Assembly: GCA_014843695.1 (NCBI GenBank)
Contig: CM026402.1
Location: 17,081,545 to 17,145,544 of the forward strand
Source: Archivesica marissinica
Taxonomy: Eukaryota; Mollusca; Bivalvia; Venerida; Vesicomyidae
Direction of reading: 5' to 3'
DNA: 64,000 nucleotides
Shown: positions 47,501 through 49,567 of the stretch, piece after piece
How the letters are laid out: each line of letters opens with the position of its first letter
Position numbering within the stretch: position 1 is the first letter of the stretch
Made by a program: the position numbers and the translations under genes
Notes under the pieces: generated by a model
Databases searched by the model: none
Told to the model about the DNA's origin: nothing
The model's input: the letters and a program-made list of their open reading frames with translations, nothing else

Positions 47501-47651
47501 GACTATGCATACAGTTTGATAAGTTATTGTATGTTAAATAAACTACGTTGATTATGCATACAGTTTGATAAGTTATTGTATGGTAAATATATTTCTTTGA
47601 ATGTTCCAGCAATCCACATCAATAGAGAACCCGCTTTACTCGGATGCATAA
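2397..47651 (+). CDS. Gene 1: MAM/LDLa/EGF single-pass membrane protein (MALRD1-like), 3' 18 exons
   Basis: Join of 2397-2565, 4039-4136, 8692-8871, 10608-10695, 12284-12439, 19121-19255, 20617-20958, 26087-26212, 26658-26813, 30307-30452, 33090-33291, 36132-36293, 36914-37099, 38319-38597, 39508-39604, 41418-41520, 45494-45532, 47610-47651. The sum is 2706 nt, an open frame of 901 residues plus stop. Approximate domains in that numbering: MAM1 1-172, LDLa1 195-230, MAM2 233-388, LDLa2 394-431, MAM3 437-597, LDLa3 608-645, LDLa4 680-715, LDLa5 718-752, EGF 756-792, TM 812-834, tail 835-901 with NPVY (862-865) and NPLY (895-898). Known of the family: MALRD1 and apical endosomal glycoprotein are surface or endosomal proteins with alternating MAM and LDLa modules and one TM helix. 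A C-terminal LDLa-EGF-TM order is MALRD1-like. The upstream exons and signal peptide lie left of the window. Inference: a surface receptor or adhesion protein internalised through its NPxY motifs; ligand unknown. Confidence 0.9.
2597..2836 (-). mobile_element. MITE family G copy
   Basis: About 240 bp, ending TTAA. Near one end it carries a strong palindrome (gagccggctcgtgacgagcc). Same family as 8985-9228, 9800-10039 and 37814-38049. TTAA ends suggest a piggyBac-like non-autonomous element (inference). Confidence 0.75.
3128..3746. repeat. 46-bp minisatellite, intron 1
   Basis: About 13 copies of a unit containing tatggaatataccatcaaca and gttaggcagttacatcatat. It ends exactly where a SINE-like element starts. 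Confidence 0.93.
3747..3925 (+). mobile_element. SINE E (single copy here)
   Basis: tRNA-like head with gcctagtggttacggcgtcc (A box) and gaaggttcgaac (B box), then a body without ORF. It is inserted at the right edge of the 46-bp array. Confidence 0.65.
4039..4136 (+). CDS. Gene 1 exon b: MAM1 second segment
   Basis: Acceptor ttttctgtgcatag; enters phase 1 and leaves phase 0. It encodes [19 protein letters not shown]... ending in KNCV, which matches the GHYxYxxSS and Cys positions of MAM. The authentic donor is TGTA|GTAAGT, with a non-consensus A at -1. The next 3.9 kb is a 41-bp tandem array whose every copy carries TGTG|GTAAGT, a better match to the donor consensus. Using the first array copy would add 41 nt and shift the frame. 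Confidence 0.88.
4137..8045. repeat. 41-bp minisatellite carrying the exon b 5' splice site, about 95 copies
   Basis: The unit is gtggtaagtatgacctacat plus aacatataggatacaaactgt (41 bp). It begins at the exon b donor: the last exon bases aactgtgta|gtaagtatgacc recur in every copy as aactgtgtg|gtaagtatgacc. There are two main variants (gatacaaac and gataatacc), clustered in blocks. Right-end copies lose one base (cctacatacatat). Confidence 0.96.
8051..8304 (+). mobile_element. SINE C, 5'-eroded head
   Basis: Starts within a degraded tRNA-like head (ggatcgcaggttgatc). The typical body is cgtaaaagaaccagaggaga, and the tail has gcgtcgctcatatgggcaac and aataaacgtaaaacacaca. Confidence 0.88.
8451..8635 (-). 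mobile_element. SINE A, 5'-truncated, with target duplication
   Basis: Minus-strand copy flanked by a perfect 12-bp target-site duplication, GGCAGTAGTATA (8439-8450 and 8636-8647). It lacks the A box. It ends 57 bp before exon c. Confidence 0.92.
8692..8871 (+). CDS. Gene 1 exon c: MAM1 third segment
   Basis: Acceptor aaaatgcttttcag, donor TTTCAG|gtatat; exactly 60 codons, phase 0-0. It encodes [17 protein letters not shown]... then GDAWRLATY. The sequence [10 protein letters not shown] across the junction with exon b is the diagnostic MAM motif (compare CLRFWYHMYG in the family). The acceptor is 57 bp beyond a SINE A copy that was inserted into the intron end. Confidence 0.92.
8985..9228 (+). 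mobile_element. MITE family G copy
   Basis: Begins TTAACCCATTCAACAC and ends GTTGAAAGGGTTAA. An internal palindrome of gacggctcatcacgagccgg type lies near 9150. Confidence 0.85.
9271..9545. repeat. Dispersed repeat family I
   Basis: AT-rich segment sharing ggagacgaacctaataattt, taacctaatattctatttat and tatgacgtca with 39890-40160. No ORF. Class unknown. Confidence 0.45.
9566..9750 (-). mobile_element. SINE A, diverged
   Basis: Minus-strand copy with recognisable tail (acttatattaatcactctcg), body (gatctggcgaccattgtaac) and remnant head (gtgagaagcgagtg). The B box is lost. Confidence 0.8.
9800..10039 (+). mobile_element. MITE family G copy
   Basis: 240 bp with TTAA at both ends (9800-9803, 10036-10039). 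It is nearly identical to the copy 0.8 kb upstream and contains the palindrome gacggctcgtcacgagccgg. Confidence 0.88.
10221..10410 (-). mobile_element. SINE B, 5'-truncated
   Basis: Minus-strand copy: the tail agtttatacaaaattatttt, ggaatccatcgcc, aagggcacaatcgtaacggc and the B box cagggctcgaact are present. The A box is missing. Confidence 0.88.
10608..10695 (+). CDS. Gene 1 exon d: end of MAM1
   Basis: Acceptor tctggctatttcag, donor TTGGAG|gtaatc; phase 0 to 1. It encodes [20 protein letters not shown], then SLTPGC, the standard MAM C-terminus (IAIDDISxTPGC). Confidence 0.92.
10770..10963 (+). mobile_element. SINE C, 5'-truncated, with target duplication
   Basis: Starts at agatgggacgttaaaccgag, has no tRNA head, and ends in an A-tract. 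It is flanked by GATAGCAAAAGG (10758-10769) and GATAGCAGAAGG (10964-10975). Confidence 0.9.
10976..11296. other. Intron 4, AT-rich, nothing recognised
   Basis: About 320 bp of AT-rich sequence between SINEs. I see no ORF, repeat or hairpin worth naming. Confidence 0.5.
11297..11520 (+). mobile_element. SINE A
   Basis: Full head with mutated boxes (gtccaattagtgcagcggtt; B box ggtgtaatcc), body and tail through taatataagttgttaaaactt. Confidence 0.88.
11695..11888 (+). mobile_element. SINE B
   Basis: Head agtcgtgataacgcagtgga, B box gaagtacgagcc, body cccttaggcaaggcatttaa, tail gtgattaatataagttg. Diverged. Confidence 0.85.
11987..12249 (-). mobile_element. SINE C with target duplication
   Basis: Minus-strand copy with nearly the whole body and the B box region (ggaacctgcgatccctggat). 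It is flanked by the 11-bp TAGTTTACAAA (11976-11986 and 12250-12260). It ends 34 bp before the LDLa1 exon. Confidence 0.92.
12284..12439 (+). CDS. Gene 1 exon e: linker plus LDLa1
   Basis: Phase 1-1 exon. A Pro/Thr-rich linker ([12 protein letters not shown]) precedes an LDL-receptor class A repeat with all six Cys and the acidic end [10 protein letters not shown]. The acceptor cttacacctattaaag is weak: it ends AAG and has a poor pyrimidine tract. It is the only one that keeps the frame. A SINE C copy with an 11-bp target duplication ends 34 bp upstream. Confidence 0.88.
12440..12811. other. Intron 5 start, nothing recognised
   Basis: About 370 bp without ORF, SINE or array, leading into the 30-bp minisatellite. 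Confidence 0.45.
12812..17494. repeat. 30-bp minisatellite with an assembly gap, intron 5
   Basis: Unit gatgccacggtcacggatag plus tgtttttata (30 bp). Variants differ at one site (cacggtcacgg, cacgctcacgg, cacggtcaggg). The unit length is divisible by three, which creates long false ORFs on both strands. Copies with one T or A missing break these. More than 120 copies are visible. The true length is unknown because of the gap. Confidence 0.97.
15664..16663. other. Assembly gap, exactly 1000 N
   Basis: The run of N is exactly 1000 long, a placeholder size. Both flanks are the same 30-bp array, so the gap is unresolved minisatellite. Confidence 0.99.
17495..17907. other. Intron 5, unique AT-rich stretch
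   Basis: About 410 bp between the 30-bp array and MITE F remnants. A short palindrome, atgttgcttagcaacat, lies near 17560. Nothing else recognised. Confidence 0.4.
17908..18135 (+). mobile_element. Two MITE F heads, the second running into a minisatellite
   Basis: A partial head (gcctgggttccagtctgtcg) at about 17910 is followed at about 17997 by a full copy: tagcctgggttccag, caatacggcccaattaatgg, gactgaccaggcaaaatata. The second copy's end, cgcccgttcccatgcta, is the first unit of the adjoining 20-bp array. Confidence 0.85.
18122..19082. repeat. 20-bp minisatellite seeded by the MITE F end
   Basis: About 48 copies of gcccgttcccaggctaggat. The first 16 bases equal the terminal 16 of MITE F (compare gcctgctcccaggcta in the intact copy at 50715-50859). 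The last four (ggat) are probably flank. Confidence 0.95.
19121..19255 (+). CDS. Gene 1 exon f: start of MAM2
   Basis: Acceptor gtcgtatattacag, donor GCAACAG|gtttgt; phase 1-1. It encodes [17 protein letters not shown]... and ends [14 protein letters not shown], the first MAM segment with Cys-x-Phe and Cys-x-Trp. The 20-bp array in the preceding intron ends only 39 bp before this exon. Confidence 0.92.
19393..19553 (+). mobile_element. MITE family H copy
   Basis: Contains ggctgcttaatggaggtgac and ends cactaacacaggtttgact, as in the copy at 157-357. The left end is eroded. Confidence 0.7.
19671..19960 (+). mobile_element. SINE C, full length, with 13-bp target duplication
   Basis: Perfect TSD GTTTGATGTAGAC (19658-19670, 19961-19973). 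The tRNA-like head has ctggactggtaatccat and cagattcgatccc. The tail ends ataaataaacgtaaaacaca. Confidence 0.94.
19974..20616. other. Intron 6 end, no features
   Basis: About 640 bp of ordinary intron sequence. Short ORFs only. No repeats recognised before the MAM2 acceptor. Confidence 0.45.
20617..20958 (+). CDS. Gene 1 exon g: remainder of MAM2
   Basis: Acceptor tttgtacttccag, donor GCTCCAA|gtaaga; phase 1-1. It encodes [40 protein letters not shown] and [12 protein letters not shown]. In MAM1 and MAM3 this part is split over two or three exons, but here it is one fused exon, which implies intron loss or an independently copied MAM unit. The reading frame stays open past the donor, so exon retention would not stop at once. 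Confidence 0.93.
20959..21605. other. Intron 7 start, with one G-run
   Basis: Mostly unique. A purine run, gggggtgaggggggggggga, near 21075 could form a G-quadruplex but stands alone. Nothing else seen. Confidence 0.4.
21606..22548. repeat. 16-bp minisatellite with pentamer higher-order repeat, intron 7
   Basis: Unit cattagtatgcattca (A) with a 15-bp variant cattgtatacattca (B). From about 21970 the order becomes B-A-A-B-A, repeated with a period of about 78 bp. About 60 units in total. Confidence 0.93.
22624..25545. repeat. 28/32-bp minisatellite, intron 7
   Basis: About 95 copies of gttctagtacccggcaccat followed by gggattgattgt (32) or gggattgt (28). The variants cluster, and shorter deletion variants (gttctagcaccatgggattgt) occur in groups. 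Each unit contains CACCATGGG. Confidence 0.96.
25546..26080. repeat. Degenerate 36-bp repeats before LDLa2
   Basis: About five clear copies (25670-25885) of ttcaagactggaagctggtt plus ctggtaccagcatgtg, flanked by decayed ones up to the exon. Elements such as tttcag, gaagttggttcctg and ggtaac at the LDLa2 acceptor junction align with the unit. Confidence 0.75.
26087..26212 (+). CDS. Gene 1 exon h: LDLa2
   Basis: Acceptor gctatgatttcag, donor GGCTGTG|gtatgt; phase 1-1. It encodes [14 protein letters not shown]... then [16 protein letters not shown]. This is a complete six-Cys LDLa repeat with the SDE calcium-binding end. The exon's first 30 nt resemble the repeat unit of the array just upstream. 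Confidence 0.93.
26308..26454 (+). mobile_element. SINE A, 3'-truncated
   Basis: Intact tRNA-like head (gtccgattagcgcagtggtt, ggttcgatcctcggaccggg) and body to ccggtttcct. The tail is missing. It fills most of the short intron 8. Confidence 0.9.
26658..26813 (+). CDS. Gene 1 exon i: start of MAM3
   Basis: Acceptor ctccttatttctag, donor AAGACAG|gttagt; phase 1-1. It encodes [20 protein letters not shown]..., DWMQ and ends ADHQGTKTG, a first MAM segment with CNF, CxW and the DH...TG ending. Confidence 0.9.
26860..30056. repeat. 21/22-bp CpG-rich minisatellite with higher-order repeats, intron 9
   Basis: About 145 copies of gaccgaacctcgccgacactgt-type units. In the centre 22- and 21-bp types alternate (accgaacctcgc / accgacatcgc). 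At the edges cacagacactgtg and catcgcagacactg types dominate. Lines 27001-27060 and 27781-27840 are identical, showing a 780-bp higher-order copy. Long ORFs in all minus frames are artefacts of the unit. Confidence 0.96.
30152..30269 (-). mobile_element. SINE A fragment
   Basis: Minus-strand: cacctgtccaatctggcgac, gtccgaggatcgaacccggg, ggtgagaagcgagcg. The tail is eroded. It ends 37 bp before exon j. Confidence 0.85.
30307..30452 (+). CDS. Gene 1 exon j: MAM3 second segment
   Basis: Acceptor gatttatttgctgcag, donor CTCCGG|gtatgt; phase 1 to 0. It encodes [20 protein letters not shown]... then [20 protein letters not shown], the MAM Cys followed by aromatic-rich strands. Confidence 0.9.
30453..31430. 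other. Intron 10, unique sequence
   Basis: About 980 bp. The phrase gtggaacctatgctcggcat at 30480 recurs inverted near 31000 (cgccgagcataggttccacc), so this stretch may be one foldback element of about 540 bp. Nothing else recognised. Confidence 0.45.
31431..31556 (-). mobile_element. SINE B, heavily diverged
   Basis: Minus-strand remnants: tctcgattgcgaagcaagg, tttcgagaccccattcaaga, ggaatccaatgcc. Confidence 0.6.
31684..32460. repeat. 15-bp minisatellite, intron 10
   Basis: About 50 copies of atgtctgatgatgca with gta, tca and ata variants. The unit is a multiple of three and contains ATG without stops, so it reads MSDDA on plus and HHQTL on minus. Not coding. Confidence 0.95.
32527..32757 (+). 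mobile_element. SINE A with target duplication and head deletion
   Basis: The head lacks the middle of the A box region (gattagctcgcatctcacc). Body and tail are complete. Flanked by CTTGCTTGTT (32517-32526, 32758-32767). Confidence 0.88.
32834..32990 (-). mobile_element. MITE F with 9-bp target duplication
   Basis: Ends tcgcctggg and cccaggcta. The flanks are GTTGAGGGC on both sides (32825-32833, 32991-32999). No ORF. Minus orientation relative to the copy at 50715. Confidence 0.92.
33090..33291 (+). CDS. Gene 1 exon k: end of MAM3
   Basis: Acceptor ccgtctatatgcag, donor ACAGGGC|gtaagt; phase 0 to 1. It encodes [28 protein letters not shown] and [14 protein letters not shown], a complete MAM end. 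A minus-strand SINE C begins within about 10 bp of the donor, unusually close for an insertion beside a working splice site. Confidence 0.92.
33298..33697 (-). mobile_element. SINE C with internal duplication
   Basis: Minus-strand tail gttttacgtttatttaccat and body. The block ctgaagagattagt...tctcctctggt...cacctcggttta is present twice (33350-33480 and 33500-33640), then the head region begins. It starts within about 10 bp of the exon k donor. Confidence 0.85.
33700..34662. repeat. 71-bp minisatellite, intron 11
   Basis: About 13 copies. Each unit contains the hairpin CACAAG-tcttag-CTTGTG plus tactaagttccatgttacat and acattatgtgtatattatat. One interruption at 34338-34380 is rich in aaacacaaac. 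Confidence 0.95.
34788..34852. repeat. AT-rich hairpin
   Basis: tcaatataattttattaata and aattg, then a 17-base loop, then the near-perfect complement ending attaataaaatatattga. The stem is about 24 bp. Confidence 0.75.
34905..34953. repeat. Hairpin atagaatatggacccgc
   Basis: atagaatatggacccgc, a 14-base loop, then gcgggtcaatattctat: a stem of about 16 pairs. It sits 30 bp left of a hAT-like MITE. Confidence 0.6.
34983..35156. mobile_element. hAT-like MITE
   Basis: 174 bp with terminal inverted repeats CAGGGGTGGCGAAATCA / TGATTTCGCCACCCCTG and inner self-complementary acttgtccacggacaagt. The flanks share CTGTC (34978-34982, 35157-35161). The CAGGGGTG end resembles hAT, but hAT normally duplicates 8 bp. 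Confidence 0.8.
35385..35823 (+). mobile_element. 5'-truncated LINE 3' end
   Basis: The frame at 35390-35538 ends with [19 protein letters not shown], then [11 protein letters not shown], the conserved C-terminal end of CR1/L2/Jockey-like LINE ORF2 proteins. The 3' UTR ends gcgctatataagtttggtat and a (taa)n tail. The reverse transcriptase core is absent. Part of a family H remnant follows (35822-35889). Confidence 0.85.
35890..36131. other. Intron 11 end, no features
   Basis: Ordinary AT-rich intron sequence leading to the LDLa3 acceptor. Confidence 0.4.
36132..36293 (+). CDS. Gene 1 exon l: LDLa3
   Basis: Acceptor atttatgtatttcag, donor ACACAAT|gtatgt; phase 1-1. It encodes [19 protein letters not shown]..., then [17 protein letters not shown], a six-Cys LDLa repeat with the acidic TDE end, followed by a short Pro-rich linker. 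Confidence 0.92.
36550..36815. repeat. 22-bp minisatellite, intron 12
   Basis: About 12 imperfect copies of gctaatgtacactaatgatatc. It lies about 100 to 360 bp before the LDLa4 acceptor. Each unit holds two CTAAT-type branch-point-like motifs. Confidence 0.88.
36914..37099 (+). CDS. Gene 1 exon m: Thr/Pro linker plus LDLa4
   Basis: Acceptor ttgcacatttgcag, donor GACTGCA|gtaagc; phase 1-1. A mucin-like linker rich in Thr, Pro and Val ([20 protein letters not shown]) precedes an LDLa repeat ending in [17 protein letters not shown]. The 3' half of this exon and its donor region are duplicated just downstream. Confidence 0.92.
37178..37258 (+). pseudogene. Relic duplicate of the LDLa4 exon 3' half
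   Basis: About 158 bp (37021-37179) is tandemly duplicated at 37180-37336: the last 80 bp of the LDLa4 exon plus the intron start. The copy keeps the frame, with only one amino-acid difference (His to Gln) in the part shared. It has no upstream half, no credible acceptor, and its donor is changed from GCA|GTAAGC to GCAATAAGC. It is an aborted exon duplication. Confidence 0.85.
37431..37648 (+). mobile_element. Chimeric SINE: family B head, family C tail
   Basis: Head and body are B (gtggaagtcgtgatagcgca; ttaggcaaagcatttaaatt; ccatcaggaatgaggtctc). At ggtctc|atatgggc it switches to the C tail (atatgggcaagtggtagcga, cgataaataaacgtaaaaca). Confidence 0.88.
37734..37864. repeat. Local duplication, copy 1
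   Basis: The segment starting ggtcggtgatagatagtgtt and running into MITE G recurs at 38131-38268, 395 bp away, with few differences. Confidence 0.88.
37814..38049 (-). mobile_element. MITE family G copy
   Basis: TTAA ends (37814-37817, 38046-38049) and internal palindrome gagccggctcgtcacgagcc. Confidence 0.85.
38131..38268. repeat. Local duplication, copy 2, with truncated MITE G
   Basis: Repeats 37734-37864 and breaks off inside MITE G at gtagatccagat, next to the element's palindrome. It ends 50 bp before the LDLa5/EGF exon. Confidence 0.85.
38319..38597 (+). CDS. Gene 1 exon n: LDLa5 plus EGF-like domain
   Basis: Acceptor ataatccattttag; phase 1-1. LDLa5 runs from PCRVDFVYC to [12 protein letters not shown] (six Cys). 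It is followed directly by an EGF-like domain, [16 protein letters not shown]...[12 protein letters not shown] (six Cys), and a Gln/His/Ser-rich juxtamembrane stretch. The frame-keeping donor TTCCG|gtaact is weak. Beginning 43 nt downstream is an array with dozens of better-looking donors (AG|GTAAGG). Confidence 0.92.
38630..39275. repeat. 17/21-bp minisatellite with consensus donor sites, intron 14
   Basis: About 35 copies of ctgcttaggtaagggttaa with or without atct. Each has TTAG|GTAAGG. It begins 33 bp after the true, weaker donor of the LDLa5/EGF exon. Confidence 0.94.
39281..39443 (+). mobile_element. SINE A, 5'-truncated
   Basis: Starts at gagatggtacggtggttgcc and has the full tail to aataaagtttaaact. 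It abuts the preceding array and precedes the TM exon by 64 bp. Confidence 0.88.
39508..39604 (+). CDS. Gene 1 exon o: transmembrane helix
   Basis: Acceptor ttcatgatttcag, donor CCAGA|gtaagt; phase 1 to 2. It encodes [20 protein letters not shown], then [13 protein letters not shown]: about 22 hydrophobic residues followed by a Lys-rich stop-transfer. The topology is therefore type I, with the MAM/LDLa/EGF domains outside. Confidence 0.93.
39617..39818 (+). mobile_element. SINE D, 5'-truncated
   Basis: B box gggttcgagcctcg, body aaaagttggcagtttcttac and the tail cgtcgctcatatgggtatcc, also used by family C. Confidence 0.85.
39890..40160. repeat. Dispersed repeat family I, second copy
   Basis: Shares ggagacgagcctaataaatt, taacctaatattctatttat and ctatgacgtcatgaaa with 9271-9545. 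Class unknown. Confidence 0.45.
40241..41054 (+). mobile_element. MITE F split by two insertions
   Basis: F parts: 40241-40290 (tagcctgggtgccagtctgt), 40846-40900 (caatacggcccaattaatag) and 41016-41054 (gactgaccaggcaaaatata). The first interruption (40291-40845) is unrecognised. The second (about 40900-41015) is flanked by AATATATTTATTT on both sides and resembles 59752-59880 (minus-strand retroelement 3' end, family K). Confidence 0.7.
41128..41385 (+). mobile_element. SINE D, full length
   Basis: Head gtccgcatccgtggtcgagt and ggttacggtcgctgactt (Leu/Ser-tRNA-like A box), B box caggttcgagccccg, body and tail ending ggatgttaaataaactt, then an A-tract. It ends about 32 bp before exon p. Confidence 0.9.
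41418..41520 (+). CDS. Gene 1 exon p: cytoplasmic tail with first NPxY
   Basis: Acceptor cttttgatatttcag, donor ACTGAT|gtaagt; phase 2 to 0. It encodes [19 protein letters not shown], then [22 protein letters not shown] fits the hydrophobic-x-NPxY signal read by PTB-domain and clathrin adaptors (established for LDLR/LRP tails). A basic RRR patch precedes it. Confidence 0.9.
41545..44650. repeat. 17-bp minisatellite with 0.9-kb higher-order repeat, intron 16
   Basis: About 180 copies of gtagcattacgctggtt / gtagcattacgctggct. Marker variants (cattacactgctggttata at about 42557, 43123, 43476, 44023; acgcttgctgtag at about 42925 and 43845) recur at about 0.90-0.92 kb, showing a duplicated block. 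Confidence 0.96.
44696..45064. repeat. 19-bp minisatellite
   Basis: About 19 copies of tctgatgctatgtggctcc with small variants. It follows the 17-bp array after 45 bp of non-repeat. Confidence 0.95.
45212..45406. repeat. 39-bp minisatellite
   Basis: Five copies of ggtaaatatgtaccaccacc plus aaagtaggtcactatgtct. It ends about 85 bp before exon q. The unit is a multiple of three, so both strands are open by artefact. Confidence 0.95.
45494..45532 (+). CDS. Gene 1 exon q: 39-nt tail microexon
   Basis: Acceptor tttgtgtaattacag, donor GGAATG|gtaagt; phase 0-0. It encodes [13 protein letters not shown]. An in-frame alternative acceptor six bases later (TTACAG|CTG) would drop the first two residues. 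It is symmetric, so it can be skipped without a frame change. Confidence 0.82.
45570..47590. repeat. 49-bp minisatellite with AATAAA in each unit, intron 17
   Basis: About 35 copies of gataagttattgtatgttaa, ataaactacgttgattatgc, atacagttt. Each carries AATAAA and a nearby TTGTATGTT. A 155-bp foreign segment (caacaacaacatttattcaa...) is present twice, 843 bp apart. It stops 20 bp before the last exon. Confidence 0.96.
46361..46515 (-). mobile_element. Retroelement 3' fragment inside the 49-bp array (also 47204-47358)
   Basis: The (caa)n start and tttattcaacattaagc look like a minus-strand LINE/SINE 3' end. It is flanked by ATTATGCA. The second copy at 47204-47358 arose by array duplication, not new insertion, since the junctions are identical. 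Confidence 0.65.
47610..47651 (+). CDS. Gene 1 exon r: last coding exon with second NPxY and stop
   Basis: Acceptor tttgaatgttccag. It encodes [13 protein letters not shown] and then TAA at 47649-47651. IENPLY is a second hydrophobic-x-NPxY signal, 30 residues after the first. The preceding intron carries about 35 AATAAA hexamers, so intronic polyadenylation would remove exactly this exon. Confidence 0.88.
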   Translation, partial: QSTSIENPLYSDA

Positions 47652-48212
47652 ATCACAAGGATATTTCAACGGACATAAACATTTGAGAATGAAATACACC
47701 AATAGAAATCCAAGAAATTTAAAAAGAGAAATAGAGCAGCGGCCATGCGTGCCGATATAATATATTGTGAACAACGGAATTCATGTGTGCAATACTTTAT
47801 TGTGATCCTTTTACATTTCATTTTGCAACATGAAGAAAACTGTTGATATTTACGTTTATTACTTAGATAAGAATTTTATCCTATTTTTTGCCATTATTTG
47901 TCTACCACGATACTGTCTGATATTACATTTGGTTGATTGATACGGTCATGAGCCCGTATCAAACCAGAAAAAGCAGTATCATAACTAGTTTCTGAAAGAA
48001 AAACGCATGTGCACTCGGTGCTAGCTTGTTTACATCCTGTAGCGTATCAGCATGTTAAATTTGACAGATACAGATGTTTGTAGTTTCGTGGTAATATGTC
48101 AATCATGTTCGTGTATCTAGTCCAGTAATTGTGATTTATTCCTCATAAATGGATAACGGAGAGCATGATTTAGATTATTAAATGTTCAAATTCATATCAA
48201 AGTAATAAAGAC
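47652..48212 (+). other. 3' UTR / flank of gene 1
   Basis: AT-rich sequence without ORFs. The best polyadenylation hexamer is AATAAA at 48204-48209. A segment at about 47735-47825 (GAGCAGCGGCC...TTTTACATTTCAT) recurs at about 48452-48830, where a SINE C interrupts it. The transcript end is inferred. Confidence 0.5.
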
Positions 48213-48327
48213 GTTATTACGTGGCTAGTTTCATATTAGCCTAGGTATCGACCCTCGGTAACTCAGGCTGATATCATGTTACCTCGGATGGATACCTAGG
48301 CTGATGTGAAATTAGCCACGTAATAAC
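48213..48327. repeat. 115-bp foldback in the gene 1 3' flank
   Basis: gttattacgtggctagtttc and attagcctaggtatc pair with gatacctaggctgat and gaaattagccacgtaataac. The inner part (cggtaac / gttacctcg) also pairs. It starts 4 bp after the AATAAA at 48204. Confidence 0.85.
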
Positions 48328-48504
48328 CTCTAAATAATACTCAATTATTAAGCTTTGTGTTATTTTTGCGAGGTGTTATTACTCGCTGTTTGAAGTATAC
48401 TCACTATAGTTATTAATACTCACAACTCTATACAGACCTGTTACTCTATATATAGAGCAGCGGCCGTGCGTGCCGATGTATGTTGTGAATAACTGAATTC
48501 ATAT

Positions 48505-48743
48505 GTGCAGGTTCGATCCCCTGTCTGACCCTAATATAATTAACAGTCTTTCAGATGGGACGTTAAACCAAGGTCTCGTCTCGGTGCTTTACACCGTGCA
48601 CGTAAAAGAACCAGAGGAGATTCTGGAATTGGTGTCTGTCTGTATCAAGCACTATCCTCCAAAATCTAAAATAACTAATCTCTTCAGGAGGCATCGCTCA
48701 TATTGGCAACCGGTAGCGACGATAAATAAACGTAAAAAAAAGA
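48505..48743 (+). mobile_element. SINE C
   Basis: Begins at the B box (ggttcgatcccctgtctgac). The body and tail end cgataaataaacgtaaaaaa. The flanks share about 36 bp (tatgttgtgaa.aactgaattca), longer than a usual SINE target duplication. Confidence 0.88.
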
Positions 48744-48996
48744 AAAAGATATATGTTGTGAACAACTGAATTCAAATGTGCAATACTGTATTATGGTCCT
48801 TTTACATTTCATCTTTCAACATTGCATGTTGAAATAATTGCTCAAATAACCTACGTTGTTCTATCTTTCATATAATATTTTCTTACAGATCAATTGTTAC
48901 TGATTATTGTTAATTTATATTTGAAAGAAATAAAATCATTACATCTCACAGACCTTATGAATTTTACATTTTGTCCTATATGTTTCCATATGTAAT
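48744..48996. other. Intergenic, duplicated 3' flank sequence
   Basis: The first 85 bp repeats sequence at 47755-47835 of the gene 1 3' flank. The rest is AT-rich with AATAAA at about 48928. Confidence 0.5.
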
Positions 48997-49223
48997 AGTG
49001 GAAGTTGTGATAGTGCAGTGGATGCGCGTTCGCGAAAGGTCCGGAGTTCGAGCCCCACTGGAGCCGTTACGATTGTGCCCTTAGGCAAGGCATTTAAATT
49101 CCACATTGCCTTTTCTCTTTTCCTCGTGGCGATGGATTACATCAGTAATGAGGTCTCGAGAGTGATTTATATAAGTTGAAATAACATGTTTCGCAATCGA
49201 GCTAAAATAAATTTGTATAAACT
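48997..49223 (+). mobile_element. SINE B
   Basis: Head agtggaagttgtgatagtgc, B box ggagttcgagccc, tail aaaataaatttgtataaact. The head has lost about 12 bases between its boxes. Confidence 0.9.
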
Positions 49224-49352
49224 ATGAAATAGTGTGCGAGTTACATGCGTACAGGTAATGTAATGTTGATCTCATAGACAATGGTGGCTGGTTTCAATTG
49301 TGTGTTCGATAATGGTTACCAATTTTGTCTAGTACTTGTTCCAACAAATGTG

Positions 49353-49517
49353 TACAGTCAAACCTGTGTTAGTGGTCACCTCCATTAAGCAGCCAGTTTG
49401 CAGATTCCCAATCGGTTGTTTTTATTATACATTTGACCTCTATTAAGCAGCCACCTGTGTTAAGCAGCCACTTTCTCTGACTCCCTTGGCTGGCTGTTTA
49501 AGACAGGTGTGACTGTA
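49353..49517 (-). mobile_element. MITE family H copy
   Basis: tacagtcaaacctgtgttag at the left and agacaggtgtgactgtac at the right. The inner ttaagcagcc repeats are in the orientation opposite to 157-357. Confidence 0.75.
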
Positions 49518-49567
49518 CTTACATATGGTTGGTTCTATGACAAGACATCATTATTTAATAATATTTG

